Part shown: piece after piece, positions 17,440 to 26,436 of the stretch
Position numbering within the stretch: the first letter of the stretch is position 1
How the letters are laid out: every line of letters starts with the position of its first letter
Source: Desulfobulbus sp.
GTDB taxonomy: Bacteria; Desulfobacterota; Desulfobulbia; Desulfobulbales; Desulfobulbaceae
DNA: 37,281 nt
Reading direction: 5' to 3'
Assembly: GCA_012729435.1 (NCBI GenBank)
Contig: JAAYDD010000135.1
Coordinates: 1-37,281, forward strand
Program-made: the position numbers and the translations under genes
The notes under the pieces: model-generated
What the model saw: only the letters and a program-made list of their open reading frames with translations
Database searches by the model: none
Told to the model about the DNA's origin: nothing

Positions 17440-20400
17440 CTAGCCGGCGCCGCTTGATCCGTTATCCTGAACTGTATATGTCAGGGTACGGCTGGTTCTC
17501 GTGGCATCGCTGGTGGGATCCTCACTCGTACTCTCATAGGTCAGGCTACGTAGTACCTGCTGGTAGTGCTCCACAGTGTCGACACCTGTCAACATCAGGA
17601 CACCGGTCTCTTCATTGTACACAGCGGTGATACCGGTGCCGGTCACATCAACTGCCAGTACATCACCACTGACAAAACCGGAGCTGATCGCCACCTGGGC
17701 ACTCAGCATATGGGTGTCATCAAGATCAGTGATGGTCAGACCGGAATCCACAGTCTGTGGAGGATTATTTTCGGTATACGTTATTCCACTGCCACTGGAG
17801 AGGACCGGGTTGTCAATCCTCTGTTCGATGTTCACTGTCACATTCTGTGAGAAAGACAATGATCCGCCGCTTCCCTGATCCTGACCTGATCCGGCCGTCC
17901 CGCCGTCAGCATTCGAATTCTGGTCGTTGACAGTGAAGGTCAGCTCCACCGAATCCGGTGGCGCCTCGCTCGTGTTGCGGTAGGTTATGGACTGGAGCAC
18001 ACGATCAACAACATTTGCAGTGGCGTTACTGTTAAAGGTGATATGCAGCCGACCGTCAGTATTGGTGACGGTGCCGATCACAGTTGTACCGTTACGAAGG
18101 TCAGTGCCGTTCTGGTTGATCCCGGTACCACCGGATCCGGTAAAGCCAAAAACATCTTCACTGTCCTGTCCTTGACTGCGGTTGACGGTCAACTGTGCGC
18201 CGGCCCAGCTCGGATATATATCAAGCTCCGGATCCGTCAGTTGTGCATCCGGATCTATGACCACCGGAGGACCGTTTTCAACATAGGTGTTCGCAGAGAC
18301 CGCATCCAGATCTGCAAAACCTGGAGGGTCGTTCGTATCAGTGACATAAAAGGTACACTCACCTGTTGCAGTGAGGGAACCTCCAGAGCCGCCGATGGCC
18401 TCTCCACCGTTGCCCAGATCGTCAACTCTCATGCGGAAGGTAATGGCGCTATTGACGTTAGCATCCCCTGGCCGATAACTGACCGTGGCCAGAGCTGCAT
18501 CCAGATCTGCCTTGGTACCGGTAAGGGTGACGCGACCGGAATGAAGTCCGGTTACCGTGAGACCGGAGGTTTCAGTCACTTCAATATGGCCGTAGGGATT
18601 ACTGTGCGGATCAAGAGCTTCCAGGGTGATGGTGTACTCATCAGATGACACTTCAAATCCGGGCAGAGTATGGCTTCTGTCACGAATATCATCAAAGCCC
18701 AATGCATCACCACCTGTGAAGGTGAAGACTCCGGTCGAACCTGTTAAATAACGGGCTCCCACCGGCATGGTCACAGTCGGCGGGTCATTCACCGGAGTGA
18801 TGGCTATGTCAATCGTGGCAACAGCTGTGGAGGTCCCGCCGTCTTGACCTGTGTTCCCGTGATCGTCAACTTCAATGGTCAGACTATCATCACCGTTGTA
18901 GTCGGTGGCTCCCAGGTAGTGCAGGGCGGCCAGGGCCGCGTTCAGTCCATCTGTTGTTCCGCGAAGGGTCACATTCGACGAGCCCACTGCCCCGGCAACA
19001 ACGGTAACCCCTGCGGGCAGACCCGAACCGGAAGCACTGAAATAGATCCTCCCTTCACGTTCAGCTGTCAGGGTGACGGTCGTGGTATTGCTGTCAAAGG
19101 CATCGTCATCGACAAACGACAGCCCGTTGATACGGGTGCGTGTGTCCTCCAGGAGAGTAACCTGCGTTGGCGCAGTAATAACCGGCGGGTCATTCGTACT
19201 TGAGGCTGCAACCCGGATAGTGACACTGGCAACGTTGTTTGTATCATCAACTGCTGACCCGTCCTCATTGACCGGACCGCCGTTGGCACCACCGATCAGT
19301 TCACCGGATTCGTTACGGAGGCGATCATCTGCAGAAACCCTGATGGAGTATCCATCGCTATCAGGATCACTGCCATCAGCCAACCGGACCTGAACACGAT
19401 CCAGCGCAGCCTGCACATCGGCAAGCGAGCCCTGAAAGACAAGAGAGGACCCCTCTGCTGCACCGATGACTGTCACATTTGCCGGCACACCGCCGTTGAA
19501 ACTGAGCACCCCATACGGGTTCCCCCCGTCATCACGGAAGTCAACCCGTACCTGCATGAAGTCCTCCTCACCGGGACGCATGTCACCTCCAACATCCGGA
19601 TCTGCCAGGGTAATTGCGGGAAGGCTCACCCAAGTGACAGCCGAATCAACGGTCAGTCGTGCGGCTGAAACAGTGATGGCGGGAGGATCGTTGGCCGGCA
19701 GAATCTCAATATGGAAGGTTGCCGGGTCAGCGGTGGTTCCCTGGGGAGACGAACCATCTTCGTTGGCGCTGTAATCACCGTCACTGACCACATAGCTGAA
19801 GGAGTCAGAGGATGTTTCACTGCCGTTATGCCGGTACCGGATCAGCCCATGATCAAGATCGTCCTGGGTAAACACTGATCCTGTTGACAGTACCGTGCCA
19901 CCCAACATCAGCACACCGTTGGCCGGAGCCGAAGTTATCCGGTACTGCCGCTGTTCGGTCGTATTGTCAGGATCCTGATACACGAGATATCCGGTATCGT
20001 CTGTTCGCAGATCAGCCGATCCTTCACCGTTGGGGCCGGAGTAACCGGCGGCTCCCCAGATGGTGGTGGTTGATCCTTCAAGTACGGCTCTGCTCCCGAT
20101 AAGTTCCTGTTTACCTGCAAATTCCGGCGCATCGTTGACCGGAGTCAGTGTAATGGGAACGATCAGAGGTGTGCCTTCACTTGGCTGATTGGTCGCAGTG
20201 ACATCATCTTCTCCCACTCCCTGATCGTCAATTGGTACCAGGGTGAAAGCATCAGCATGGTTTTCACTGCCATCGTGCCGGTACTCGAGCCTGCCAGCGG
20301 AGAGGTCAGCAGCACTGATCACGGTACCGACAGTAACGAGCGTACCGTCCAGATACAGGCCACCGTGGCCGGGGACTTCTGTGATCCGGAAACTCAGGAC

Positions 20401-23145
20401 ATTGTCAACAGCATATCCCCCGGCCGGAGATGATCGATCCGCATCGGTCAGCACAATGTGAGCCTGAGTGATGGGAACAGTCTCTCCTTCCGCCCCAAAT
20501 ACCCGTTCACCCACCCGGGCCACCGGAGTGTCGTTTTGTGGAGTGATGTCCAGTTGAAAAACATGCGCGCTGCTTTCTGCAACACCGTTGGAAACCGTAT
20601 AGGTAAAACTGTCACTGAACACCTCATCACCGGCATGTTCGAAACGAATCCGCCCCTGATCAACGTCGTCCTGAGTAAAACTGTCGGAGTAGCTCAGGGC
20701 TGTACCGTTCAGGTACAGGGTACCGCTCTCGGGAAGAGAGATAAGCCGGTAGACCAGCTGACCGGCCGGAGTTGCAGGGGCAGAGGCCTGCAGGTCCGCA
20801 CTGGTGAGAACCACAGACCCGCTTTCAAAAAGTTCTGCAGCATTGTCTCCGCTGACTGACGGCGTACTGTGCGTTACAGCTGCGCCGGGTGTGTCACCGC
20901 CAAAAACCGGGGAGTTCTCGTTGATCTCCACAGTAAAGGTATTGACTGTCAAGGTGTCTGTTCCGTCATCATAGATGCCCCCATCCCGGGGGGTAGGATA
21001 GAGGCGACGATCGCCGTCCTTGACAGTGAACGACAGTTCCGCGGTGTGCGCCTCGCTTGCACGGTTGTAATACACGACCCGACCGGCATCGATATCAGCC
21101 TGGGTAAAACTTGATCCGATGATTAAACGTTGCCCGTTCACTGTGAAATAGCCCTCAGCCGGATCCGGTGCTGCGGTGACTGTATAGGTCAGGGTAATTG
21201 GCGGTGAATCCACATCCTCCACCTTCAGCATGTCCGCAGTGATGGTGAGAGAGAACTGTCCATCGGGCATGGTCTGGGGCACGTTTGTTACCAGAACCGG
21301 ATCATCGTTGTTGTTGATCACATCGATGACCACTCTCTCTACAGTGGACAGCGGCGTATCGGTTCCTCCGCCGCTGTCTGTGACACGAAGATCAAAACCG
21401 TCCGGAACACCGTTGGCCTCGGAACCGTCATGCGAGTAGGTAAGCAGGGTGAGATCATCAACTGCAAAAGGGACATCTGCACTTTCAATGGGCTCTCCTC
21501 CATAAAAGAGGGTCCCGTGTTCCGGCAGACCGGTGACCGCATAGCTCAGACGGTCAGAAGAGTCATCAGGGTCACTCACCGTCACGCTGCCCCGGGGACT
21601 GCCTGTGGCTGGAATAACACCTCCCCCGGCAAGGTTCACATGCGCTTCACCTTCAATGACCGTCACCCGGCCGATCACACTGGGTGGCTGATTCACCGGT
21701 GTTACAGTAATAGAAACCTCTTGATGAAAAAGCTGGCCACCGGCACCGTCGTCAACGATCACGGTGAAGCTGTCGCCGGTATTCGCCAGAACCTGGCTGC
21801 CGTTGTGGGTATAGCTCAGGTTGCCCAGTTGACTGGCCGCAAATGTTGAGCCCACGGCAAGCTCTGTTCCGGACAGCCGGATCGTCCCCTGACCGGGCAG
21901 ACTGGTTATTTTAAAGATAACCTGGTTCGCGGTGTTATCGATCTCGCGCAGGCCGAGCTGACTCTGCTCAAAACCGATGTCCGGAAACGGATCCACAGGC
22001 TGGAAGAAGACTTCCTCCCCTTCAGCAACCTCGACACCGGTACCGCCGGACCAGGTTGGCGCATCGTTCACCGGTGAAATGATGATACTGATGGTTCTGC
22101 TGATCGAGCTCTCACCGTCACTTACCTCCATGGTAACCTCTGCCGGACCGTTCTTGTCAGGCAGTCCCTGAAAGGTAAGGGTGGCAAGGGCCGTATTGAT
22201 ATCAGCAACTGTTCCGGAAAAACTGAGAGTGTCAGTACCGTCACCGCTGATGTTGCTCAGCCCTCCACTCTCTCCCAGCCTCAGGGTTCCGTCGGCCGTA
22301 GTGAAGGTTACGGTGAGCTGATCATCATCCGCATCCTCCACCGAGAGTCCGCTTAAAGGTAAAGGTTGATCTTCAGCCACAGTACGGGTTTCGACAGCTG
22401 TGTCGTTGATGACCGGTGCAGCCAGCAGATACTGATAGCTGTCACGCGCCGAAGCAGTGATGGCCGGCAAGGCCTCAATGGATCCGGTGCTGACCTCCAG
22501 GATCCAGTTGCCGCCCAGAGACATGGCACCGGTTGCATCGACCGAGGCCGCCACATCAGCACCGGTCATACCCGCCAGCTGAGAAAGAAGAAGAGCACCC
22601 TCTGCTCCTGCACCGATGTGACATCCGTACAGGAGGATATCTCCGCCGTCTGTCAATGAGGCGCCCCACAGTTGCAGCTGTTTGCTGTACTGAACCACGG
22701 TCGCAGCATCAATGTAGTCGCTGCCCAGAAAAAAACCGCCGCCCGTGCCGTGACTGATGATCTGAATCGAATCAACTGCTTCAAGGCTATCCAGCGCAGC
22801 GGCCGCTGCGGCAAAACCTGATTCGCCGACCTCAACAACAATAGCAGTGACATTGGCCGGCATATCGTCAAGCAGAGTGGCAGTATCGCGCACCCTGCCA
22901 TCAACAATGAGCAGCGTTGCCGATGCAGCGGCGCCGGCATCCGGTGGAGCATCCTGTTCAGTCTGCACCTCGGCCCTGTTGGTTACCGCCTCTGTCACCT
23001 GGTGACTGATCGTCTCTACTGTAAAATGGTGTTGCTCGGCAACAAGGTGATCATCCACCGCAGCCATTGCGGCACCATCAAAGAGGATACGCGGTTCAAG
23101 TGCAAAGGTGCATGCACGGGGAGGAAATGTTGGCAGGTTGTTCAT
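17440..23145 (-). CDS. Giant LEPR-XLL / DUF4347 / cadherin-CSPG-repeat surface protein, N-terminal part ending at an in-frame TAG
   Basis: ATG at 23145 (MNNLPTFPPRACTFALEPRILFDGAAMA; LEPR-XLL-type motif) is preferred over the TTG at 23271. DUF4347-like domain with IISHGTGGGFFLGSDY and ILLYGCHIGAGAEG. Many repeats ending in (P/x)VNDxP and CSPG/cadherin-3-like YxHxGSE units. Confidence 0.88.
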   Translation of the reverse strand: MNNLPTFPPRACTFALEPRILFDGAAMAAVDDHLVAEQHHFTVETISHQVTEAVTNRAEVQTEQDAPPDAGAAASATLLIVDGRVRDTATLLDDMPANVTAIVVEVGESGFAAAAAALDSLEAVDSIQIISHGTGGGFFLGSDYIDAATVVQYSKQLQLWGASLTDGGDILLYGCHIGAGAEGALLLSQLAGMTGADVAASVDATGAMSLGGNWILEVSTGSIEALPAITASARDSYQYLLAAPVINDTAVETRTVAEDQPLPLSGLSVEDADDDQLTVTFTTADGTLRLGESGGLSNISGDGTDTLSFSGTVADINTALATLTFQGLPDKNGPAEVTMEVSDGESSISRTISIIISPVNDAPTWSGGTGVEVAEGEEVFFQPVDPFPDIGFEQSQLGLREIDNTANQVIFKITSLPGQGTIRLSGTELAVGSTFAASQLGNLSYTHNGSQVLANTGDSFTVIVDDGAGGQLFHQEVSITVTPVNQPPSVIGRVTVIEGEAHVNLAGGGVIPATGSPRGSVTVSDPDDSSDRLSYAVTGLPEHGTLFYGGEPIESADVPFAVDDLTLLTYSHDGSEANGVPDGFDLRVTDSGGGTDTPLSTVERVVIDVINNNDDPVLVTNVPQTMPDGQFSLTITADMLKVEDVDSPPITLTYTVTAAPDPAEGYFTVNGQRLIIGSSFTQADIDAGRVVYYNRASEAHTAELSFTVKDGDRRLYPTPRDGGIYDDGTDTLTVNTFTVEINENSPVFGGDTPGAAVTHSTPSVSGDNAAELFESGSVVLTSADLQASAPATPAGQLVYRLISLPESGTLYLNGTALSYSDSFTQDDVDQGRIRFEHAGDEVFSDSFTYTVSNGVAESSAHVFQLDITPQNDTPVARVGERVFGAEGETVPITQAHIVLTDADRSSPAGGYAVDNVLSFRITEVPGHGGLYLDGTLVTVGTVISAADLSAGRLEYRHDGSENHADAFTLVPIDDQGVGEDDVTATNQPSEGTPLIVPITLTPVNDAPEFAGKQELIGSRAVLEGSTTTIWGAAGYSGPNGEGSADLRTDDTGYLVYQDPDNTTEQRQYRITSAPANGVLMLGGTVLSTGSVFTQDDLDHGLIRYRHNGSETSSDSFSYVVSDGDYSANEDGSSPQGTTADPATFHIEILPANDPPAITVSAARLTVDSAVTWVSLPAITLADPDVGGDMRPGEEDFMQVRVDFRDDGGNPYGVLSFNGGVPANVTVIGAAEGSSLVFQGSLADVQAALDRVQVRLADGSDPDSDGYSIRVSADDRLRNESGELIGGANGGPVNEDGSAVDDTNNVASVTIRVAASSTNDPPVITAPTQVTLLEDTRTRINGLSFVDDDAFDSNTTTVTLTAEREGRIYFSASGSGLPAGVTVVAGAVGSSNVTLRGTTDGLNAALAALHYLGATDYNGDDSLTIEVDDHGNTGQDGGTSTAVATIDIAITPVNDPPTVTMPVGARYLTGSTGVFTFTGGDALGFDDIRDRSHTLPGFEVSSDEYTITLEALDPHSNPYGHIEVTETSGLTVTGLHSGRVTLTGTKADLDAALATVSYRPGDANVNSAITFRMRVDDLGNGGEAIGGSGGSLTATGECTFYVTDTNDPPGFADLDAVSANTYVENGPPVVIDPDAQLTDPELDIYPSWAGAQLTVNRSQGQDSEDVFGFTGSGGTGINQNGTDLRNGTTVIGTVTNTDGRLHITFNSNATANVVDRVLQSITYRNTSEAPPDSVELTFTVNDQNSNADGGTAGSGQDQGSGGSLSFSQNVTVNIEQRIDNPVLSSGSGITYTENNPPQTVDSGLTITDLDDTHMLSAQVAISSGFVSGDVLAVDVTGTGITAVYNEETGVLMLTGVDTVEHYQQVLRSLTYESTSEDPTSDATRTSRTLTYTVQDNGSSGAG
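22450..22930 (-). other. DUF4347 domain region (clan CD peptidase-like His/Cys motifs) within the giant protein
   Basis: LLIVDGRVRDTATLLDDMPANVTAIVVE...DSIQIISHGTGGG...GGDILLYGCHIGAGAEG...LGGNWILEVSTGSIEAL. His codon at 22750-22752, Cys codon at 22621-22623 (plus coordinates). Boundaries approximate. Confidence 0.8.
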
Positions 23146-23438
23146 ACACGGTACCTGGGTGGAAGTTACAGGGGCAGGAGTCGGGCAACAGGATAGGCAG
23201 CCTGGTGGTGCTGTATTGCCGCTGTTTGAATGAGTTGTTTCCGGTTCCAAGGAAGAGCTGCCATGCGTCAATTACACTGCAGCAGCAGCCTTTATGAGAA
23301 AGGCTATCACAAATATTCTCAGATACAAAAAAAAATTATGTTTTTATCACAACACATCCGGCTGGAAGTACCGGCAAGGAGAGAGGGACAAACGAAAAAA
23401 CGAGGAGAAAGATCAATACAGAGGCTGTGCTGATCTGC

Positions 23439-24377
23439 CTACCGATGAGCCCGGATATACCAGCTGCGGATCAGCTCGTAGTGATTGCTGTGGGTGCGGA
23501 GTGTCCACCAGAGACTGCGAGGTTCGGTAACCTGCCAGACCGGTGTCAGTTCACCTTGAGAATCGGTGAGCAGACGGGCGATATTGGCCACTCCCTTACC
23601 GGCAAACCGGCCTGTCGGTGTGCCGCCCAGCCATTTGGCAGGTGGTGTAATTGTGGTGGACCAGGAAAACGGATCGGACAGGAGGAATTGAGCGTTTTGC
23701 CTGCGGGTAACCCGATTCATTTCCTGTAGATGCCTAAGGGGCGAGGGCACCTTGTCCACCAGGTTGAGCGAGGAGAAAATCGCCGACGAGTTGCGGGGAA
23801 ACGGCAGGGCCAGGGCATCGGCAACAATAAACTCCACCTGCTGCCTGCGCCAGTGTTCGGGCAGGGTGATGGTCACCTCACGGTGAAGGAGCCCCTCCTC
23901 TTTCAGCCAAAAGGTGATCGTCCCTTCCTGCATGAGGCGCCGGGCAACCCGGATAAAGGCAAGAGAGGTGTCAATACCCACCGCCAGGTCACAACGGGTG
24001 CTCAACTCAAAGGTAAAACGCCCCACTGCCGCTCCGGCGTCCAGAGCTATCCCGCGCTGCGGCTGGATCAGGGCCGCCCAGTCAGCATAGGCGGTTGATG
24101 CCTGCTCCTCCCCGAGCAGATCACCGTACTGACCCCACAGGTATGCAGAAACCGCTGCATCGGTTTCATAGGGATCATCCATTGAATGGTTATCCAACGG
24201 CTGCGGGGTAAGCATGGCCACTCCGTCAACAATGGGGAACCGGCAGCCGTGCCGTGTGCAGATCAGGGTACCAGTATCAATATCCTCACCAACTGTACAC
24301 TCCTCTTCAAGTGTGAGACAGTGTTCGGCGGGCAGGCAACGGGGGCAGATCAGATGATTGAGCAGCAACTGTTTCAT
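23439..24377 (-). CDS. SAM-dependent methyltransferase with N-terminal Trm112-like zinc-ribbon region
   Basis: ATG at 24377: MKQLLLNHLICPRCLPAEHCLTLEEE...TLICTRHGCRFPIVDGVAMLTP (Trm112-like) then GIALDAGAAVGRFTFELSTRCDLAVGIDTS and VEFIVADALALPFPRNSSAIFSSLNLVDKVPSPLRHL. Confidence 0.82.
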   Translation of the reverse strand: MKQLLLNHLICPRCLPAEHCLTLEEECTVGEDIDTGTLICTRHGCRFPIVDGVAMLTPQPLDNHSMDDPYETDAAVSAYLWGQYGDLLGEEQASTAYADWAALIQPQRGIALDAGAAVGRFTFELSTRCDLAVGIDTSLAFIRVARRLMQEGTITFWLKEEGLLHREVTITLPEHWRRQQVEFIVADALALPFPRNSSAIFSSLNLVDKVPSPLRHLQEMNRVTRRQNAQFLLSDPFSWSTTITPPAKWLGGTPTGRFAGKGVANIARLLTDSQGELTPVWQVTEPRSLWWTLRTHSNHYELIRSWYIRAHR

Positions 24378-24529
24378 AAGCCTTCTCCATGGACCGGTTC
24401 TCGGAAGACACCCTCTTCCCGTATCGGGGGTGCAGGCAGATGCATGGCTGTGGTTTACAAGCATTCACAGATCGGCTAGATTCGCAGCCGAACCAAACCT
24501 ACCACATCATCAGTTTCAGGAGTACCACT

Positions 24530-25555
24530 TTGAACAGACGCCTACCGGCTGAATGGGAAGAGCAGGATGGAGTGCTGCTGGCCTGGCCGCACGCGGACAC
24601 GGACTGGCAGAGCACTCTGACCCAGGTTCAGGGGGTATTCATCGAGATTGCCCGGGCTGTGAGTTGTTATGAACGCCTGGTGATTGTGGCACCTGACATT
24701 GCCCCGGTGAGGGAGCAACTCCTCCGGGCCGGAATCGATCCGGACCTGGTTGCCCTTTATCCGGTGGCCACCAATGATACCTGGTCGCGTGACTTCGGAC
24801 CGATCACTGTCTACGAAGATGACCGCCCCGTCCTGTACGACTTCGGCTTTAACGGCTGGGGCCTGAAATTTGCAGCTTACCATGACAATCTGGTTACTGC
24901 TCAACTGAAAGCCCAGGGGGCCTTCGGGAACAACCCGGTACGCAGGCCGGGTCTGATACTTGAAGGCGGCAGTATTGACAGCGATGGAGCCGGCACAGTC
25001 CTGACCACCGCCAGATGTCTGCTCAGTCCCAACCGCAACCCCCACCTCGATCAACACAGTCTTGAACAGACCCTGGCCGAACTGCTCGGCGCAACCCGTT
25101 TTCTCTGGTTAAACAACGGGTCTCTGTACGGTGATGATACCGATGCCCACATCGATACCCTGGCCAGGTTCTGTTCTGACAGCACCATTGCCTATGTCTG
25201 CTGTGACGATCCCCGCGATGAACACCATGTTCCCCTTGCAGCCATGAAACAGGAACTCCACGCCCTACGTACCGCTGACGGACGTCCTTATCAACTCGTG
25301 CCCCTGCCCTGGCCGCAACCGTGTTATGCACCGGACGGGCACCGTCTTCCTGCCACCTATGCCAACTTTCTGGTCATCAACAAGGCGGTGCTGGTGCCGA
25401 CCTACGGGGTACCCCAGGACACAGCAGCCGTGGAGACCATTGGCCGTCTTTTTCCAGACCGGAAACCCATTGGCATCAACTGCCGGCCGCTCATCAGCCA
25501 GCACGGTTCATTACACTGCGTCACCATGCACCTTCCCCGAGGAGTGTTATCATGA
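24530..25555 (+). CDS. aguA: Agmatine deiminase
   Basis: Likely TTG start at 24530 after AGGAG; (M)NRRLPAEWEEQDGVLLAWPHADTDW, NDTWSRDFGPITVYED, EGGSIDSDGAGTVLTT, YGDDTDAHIDTLARF, CRPLISQHGSLHCVTMHLP. Confidence 0.92.
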   Translation: MNRRLPAEWEEQDGVLLAWPHADTDWQSTLTQVQGVFIEIARAVSCYERLVIVAPDIAPVREQLLRAGIDPDLVALYPVATNDTWSRDFGPITVYEDDRPVLYDFGFNGWGLKFAAYHDNLVTAQLKAQGAFGNNPVRRPGLILEGGSIDSDGAGTVLTTARCLLSPNRNPHLDQHSLEQTLAELLGATRFLWLNNGSLYGDDTDAHIDTLARFCSDSTIAYVCCDDPRDEHHVPLAAMKQELHALRTADGRPYQLVPLPWPQPCYAPDGHRLPATYANFLVINKAVLVPTYGVPQDTAAVETIGRLFPDRKPIGINCRPLISQHGSLHCVTMHLPRGVLS

Positions 25556-26436
25556 AAACCGTTCGTCTTGGTGTCATCCAGCATCGCTGCACCGCAAACC
25601 GCGAAGACAACATCGCCCGTTCTCTCAAGGGCATTCACGAGGCAGCTGCGCAAGGAGCACAGCTGCTCGTACTGCCGGAACTGCACACAAGTCTCTACTT
25701 CTGCCAGACCGAGGATACGCGCTGTTTTGACCTGGCCGAACCCATTCCCGGACCGAGCTCAGCACAGTTTGGCAGGGTTGCCAAAGAACTCGGTGTCGTG
25801 ATCGTAACCTCACTTTTTGAGCGCCGTGCTCCGGGCCTCTATCACAATACCGCCGTGGTCTTTGAAACTGACGGCAGCATAGCCGGACAGTACCGTAAAA
25901 TGCACATTCCCGATGACCCCGGCTATTACGAGAAGTTCTATTTCACCCCGGGTGATCTCGGCTTTACACCCATTGCCACCTCCCTTGGCTGTCTCGGCGT
26001 ACTCATCTGCTGGGACCAGTGGTTTCCAGAGGCAGCCCGCCTCATGGCCATGACCGGTGCAGAACTCCTCATCTATCCGACAGCCATCGGCTATGATCCC
26101 AACGATTCACCCCCGGAACAGAAGCGCCAGCGTGACGCCTGGGTCACAATTCAACGCAGTCATGCTGTTGCCAACGGTATTCCGGTGATCAGTGTCAATC
26201 GGATCGGTTTTGAGAGTGATCCTTCCGGTGCCAGTGCCGGCGCTCAATTCTGGGGCAACAGTTTTGTTGCCGGCTGTCAGGGGGAACTGCTGGCGGTGGC
26301 TGCAACAGAAAGTGAAGAGGTGCTGATCGCTGATGTTGATCTGCGGCGCAGTGAACAGGTCCGGCGGATCTGGCCCTATTTTCGAGACCGCCGTATTGAC
26401 GCCTATGGCGATCTTGTCCGCCGGTACCGTGATTGA
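25552..26436 (+). CDS. aguB: N-carbamoylputrescine amidase
   Basis: MKTVRLGVIQHRC...LVLPELHTSLYFCQTED...YRKMHIPDDPGYYEKFYFTPGD...GVLICWDQWFPEAARLMA (nitrilase E-K-C triad). ATGA overlap with aguA. Confidence 0.94.
   Translation: MKTVRLGVIQHRCTANREDNIARSLKGIHEAAAQGAQLLVLPELHTSLYFCQTEDTRCFDLAEPIPGPSSAQFGRVAKELGVVIVTSLFERRAPGLYHNTAVVFETDGSIAGQYRKMHIPDDPGYYEKFYFTPGDLGFTPIATSLGCLGVLICWDQWFPEAARLMAMTGAELLIYPTAIGYDPNDSPPEQKRQRDAWVTIQRSHAVANGIPVISVNRIGFESDPSGASAGAQFWGNSFVAGCQGELLAVAATESEEVLIADVDLRRSEQVRRIWPYFRDRRIDAYGDLVRRYRD

Noticed and set aside
16006-20859. Numerous plus-strand ORFs (e.g. 18043..18648) opposite the giant repeat gene
   Set aside because: Explained as mirror ORFs of repetitive Asp/Thr/Gly/Val codons on the coding strand.
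17440-23145. Cadherin/VCBS repeats as a tandem DNA repeat or CRISPR-like array
   Set aside because: Repetition is at protein level with strong divergence; no identical DNA repeats with regular spacers.
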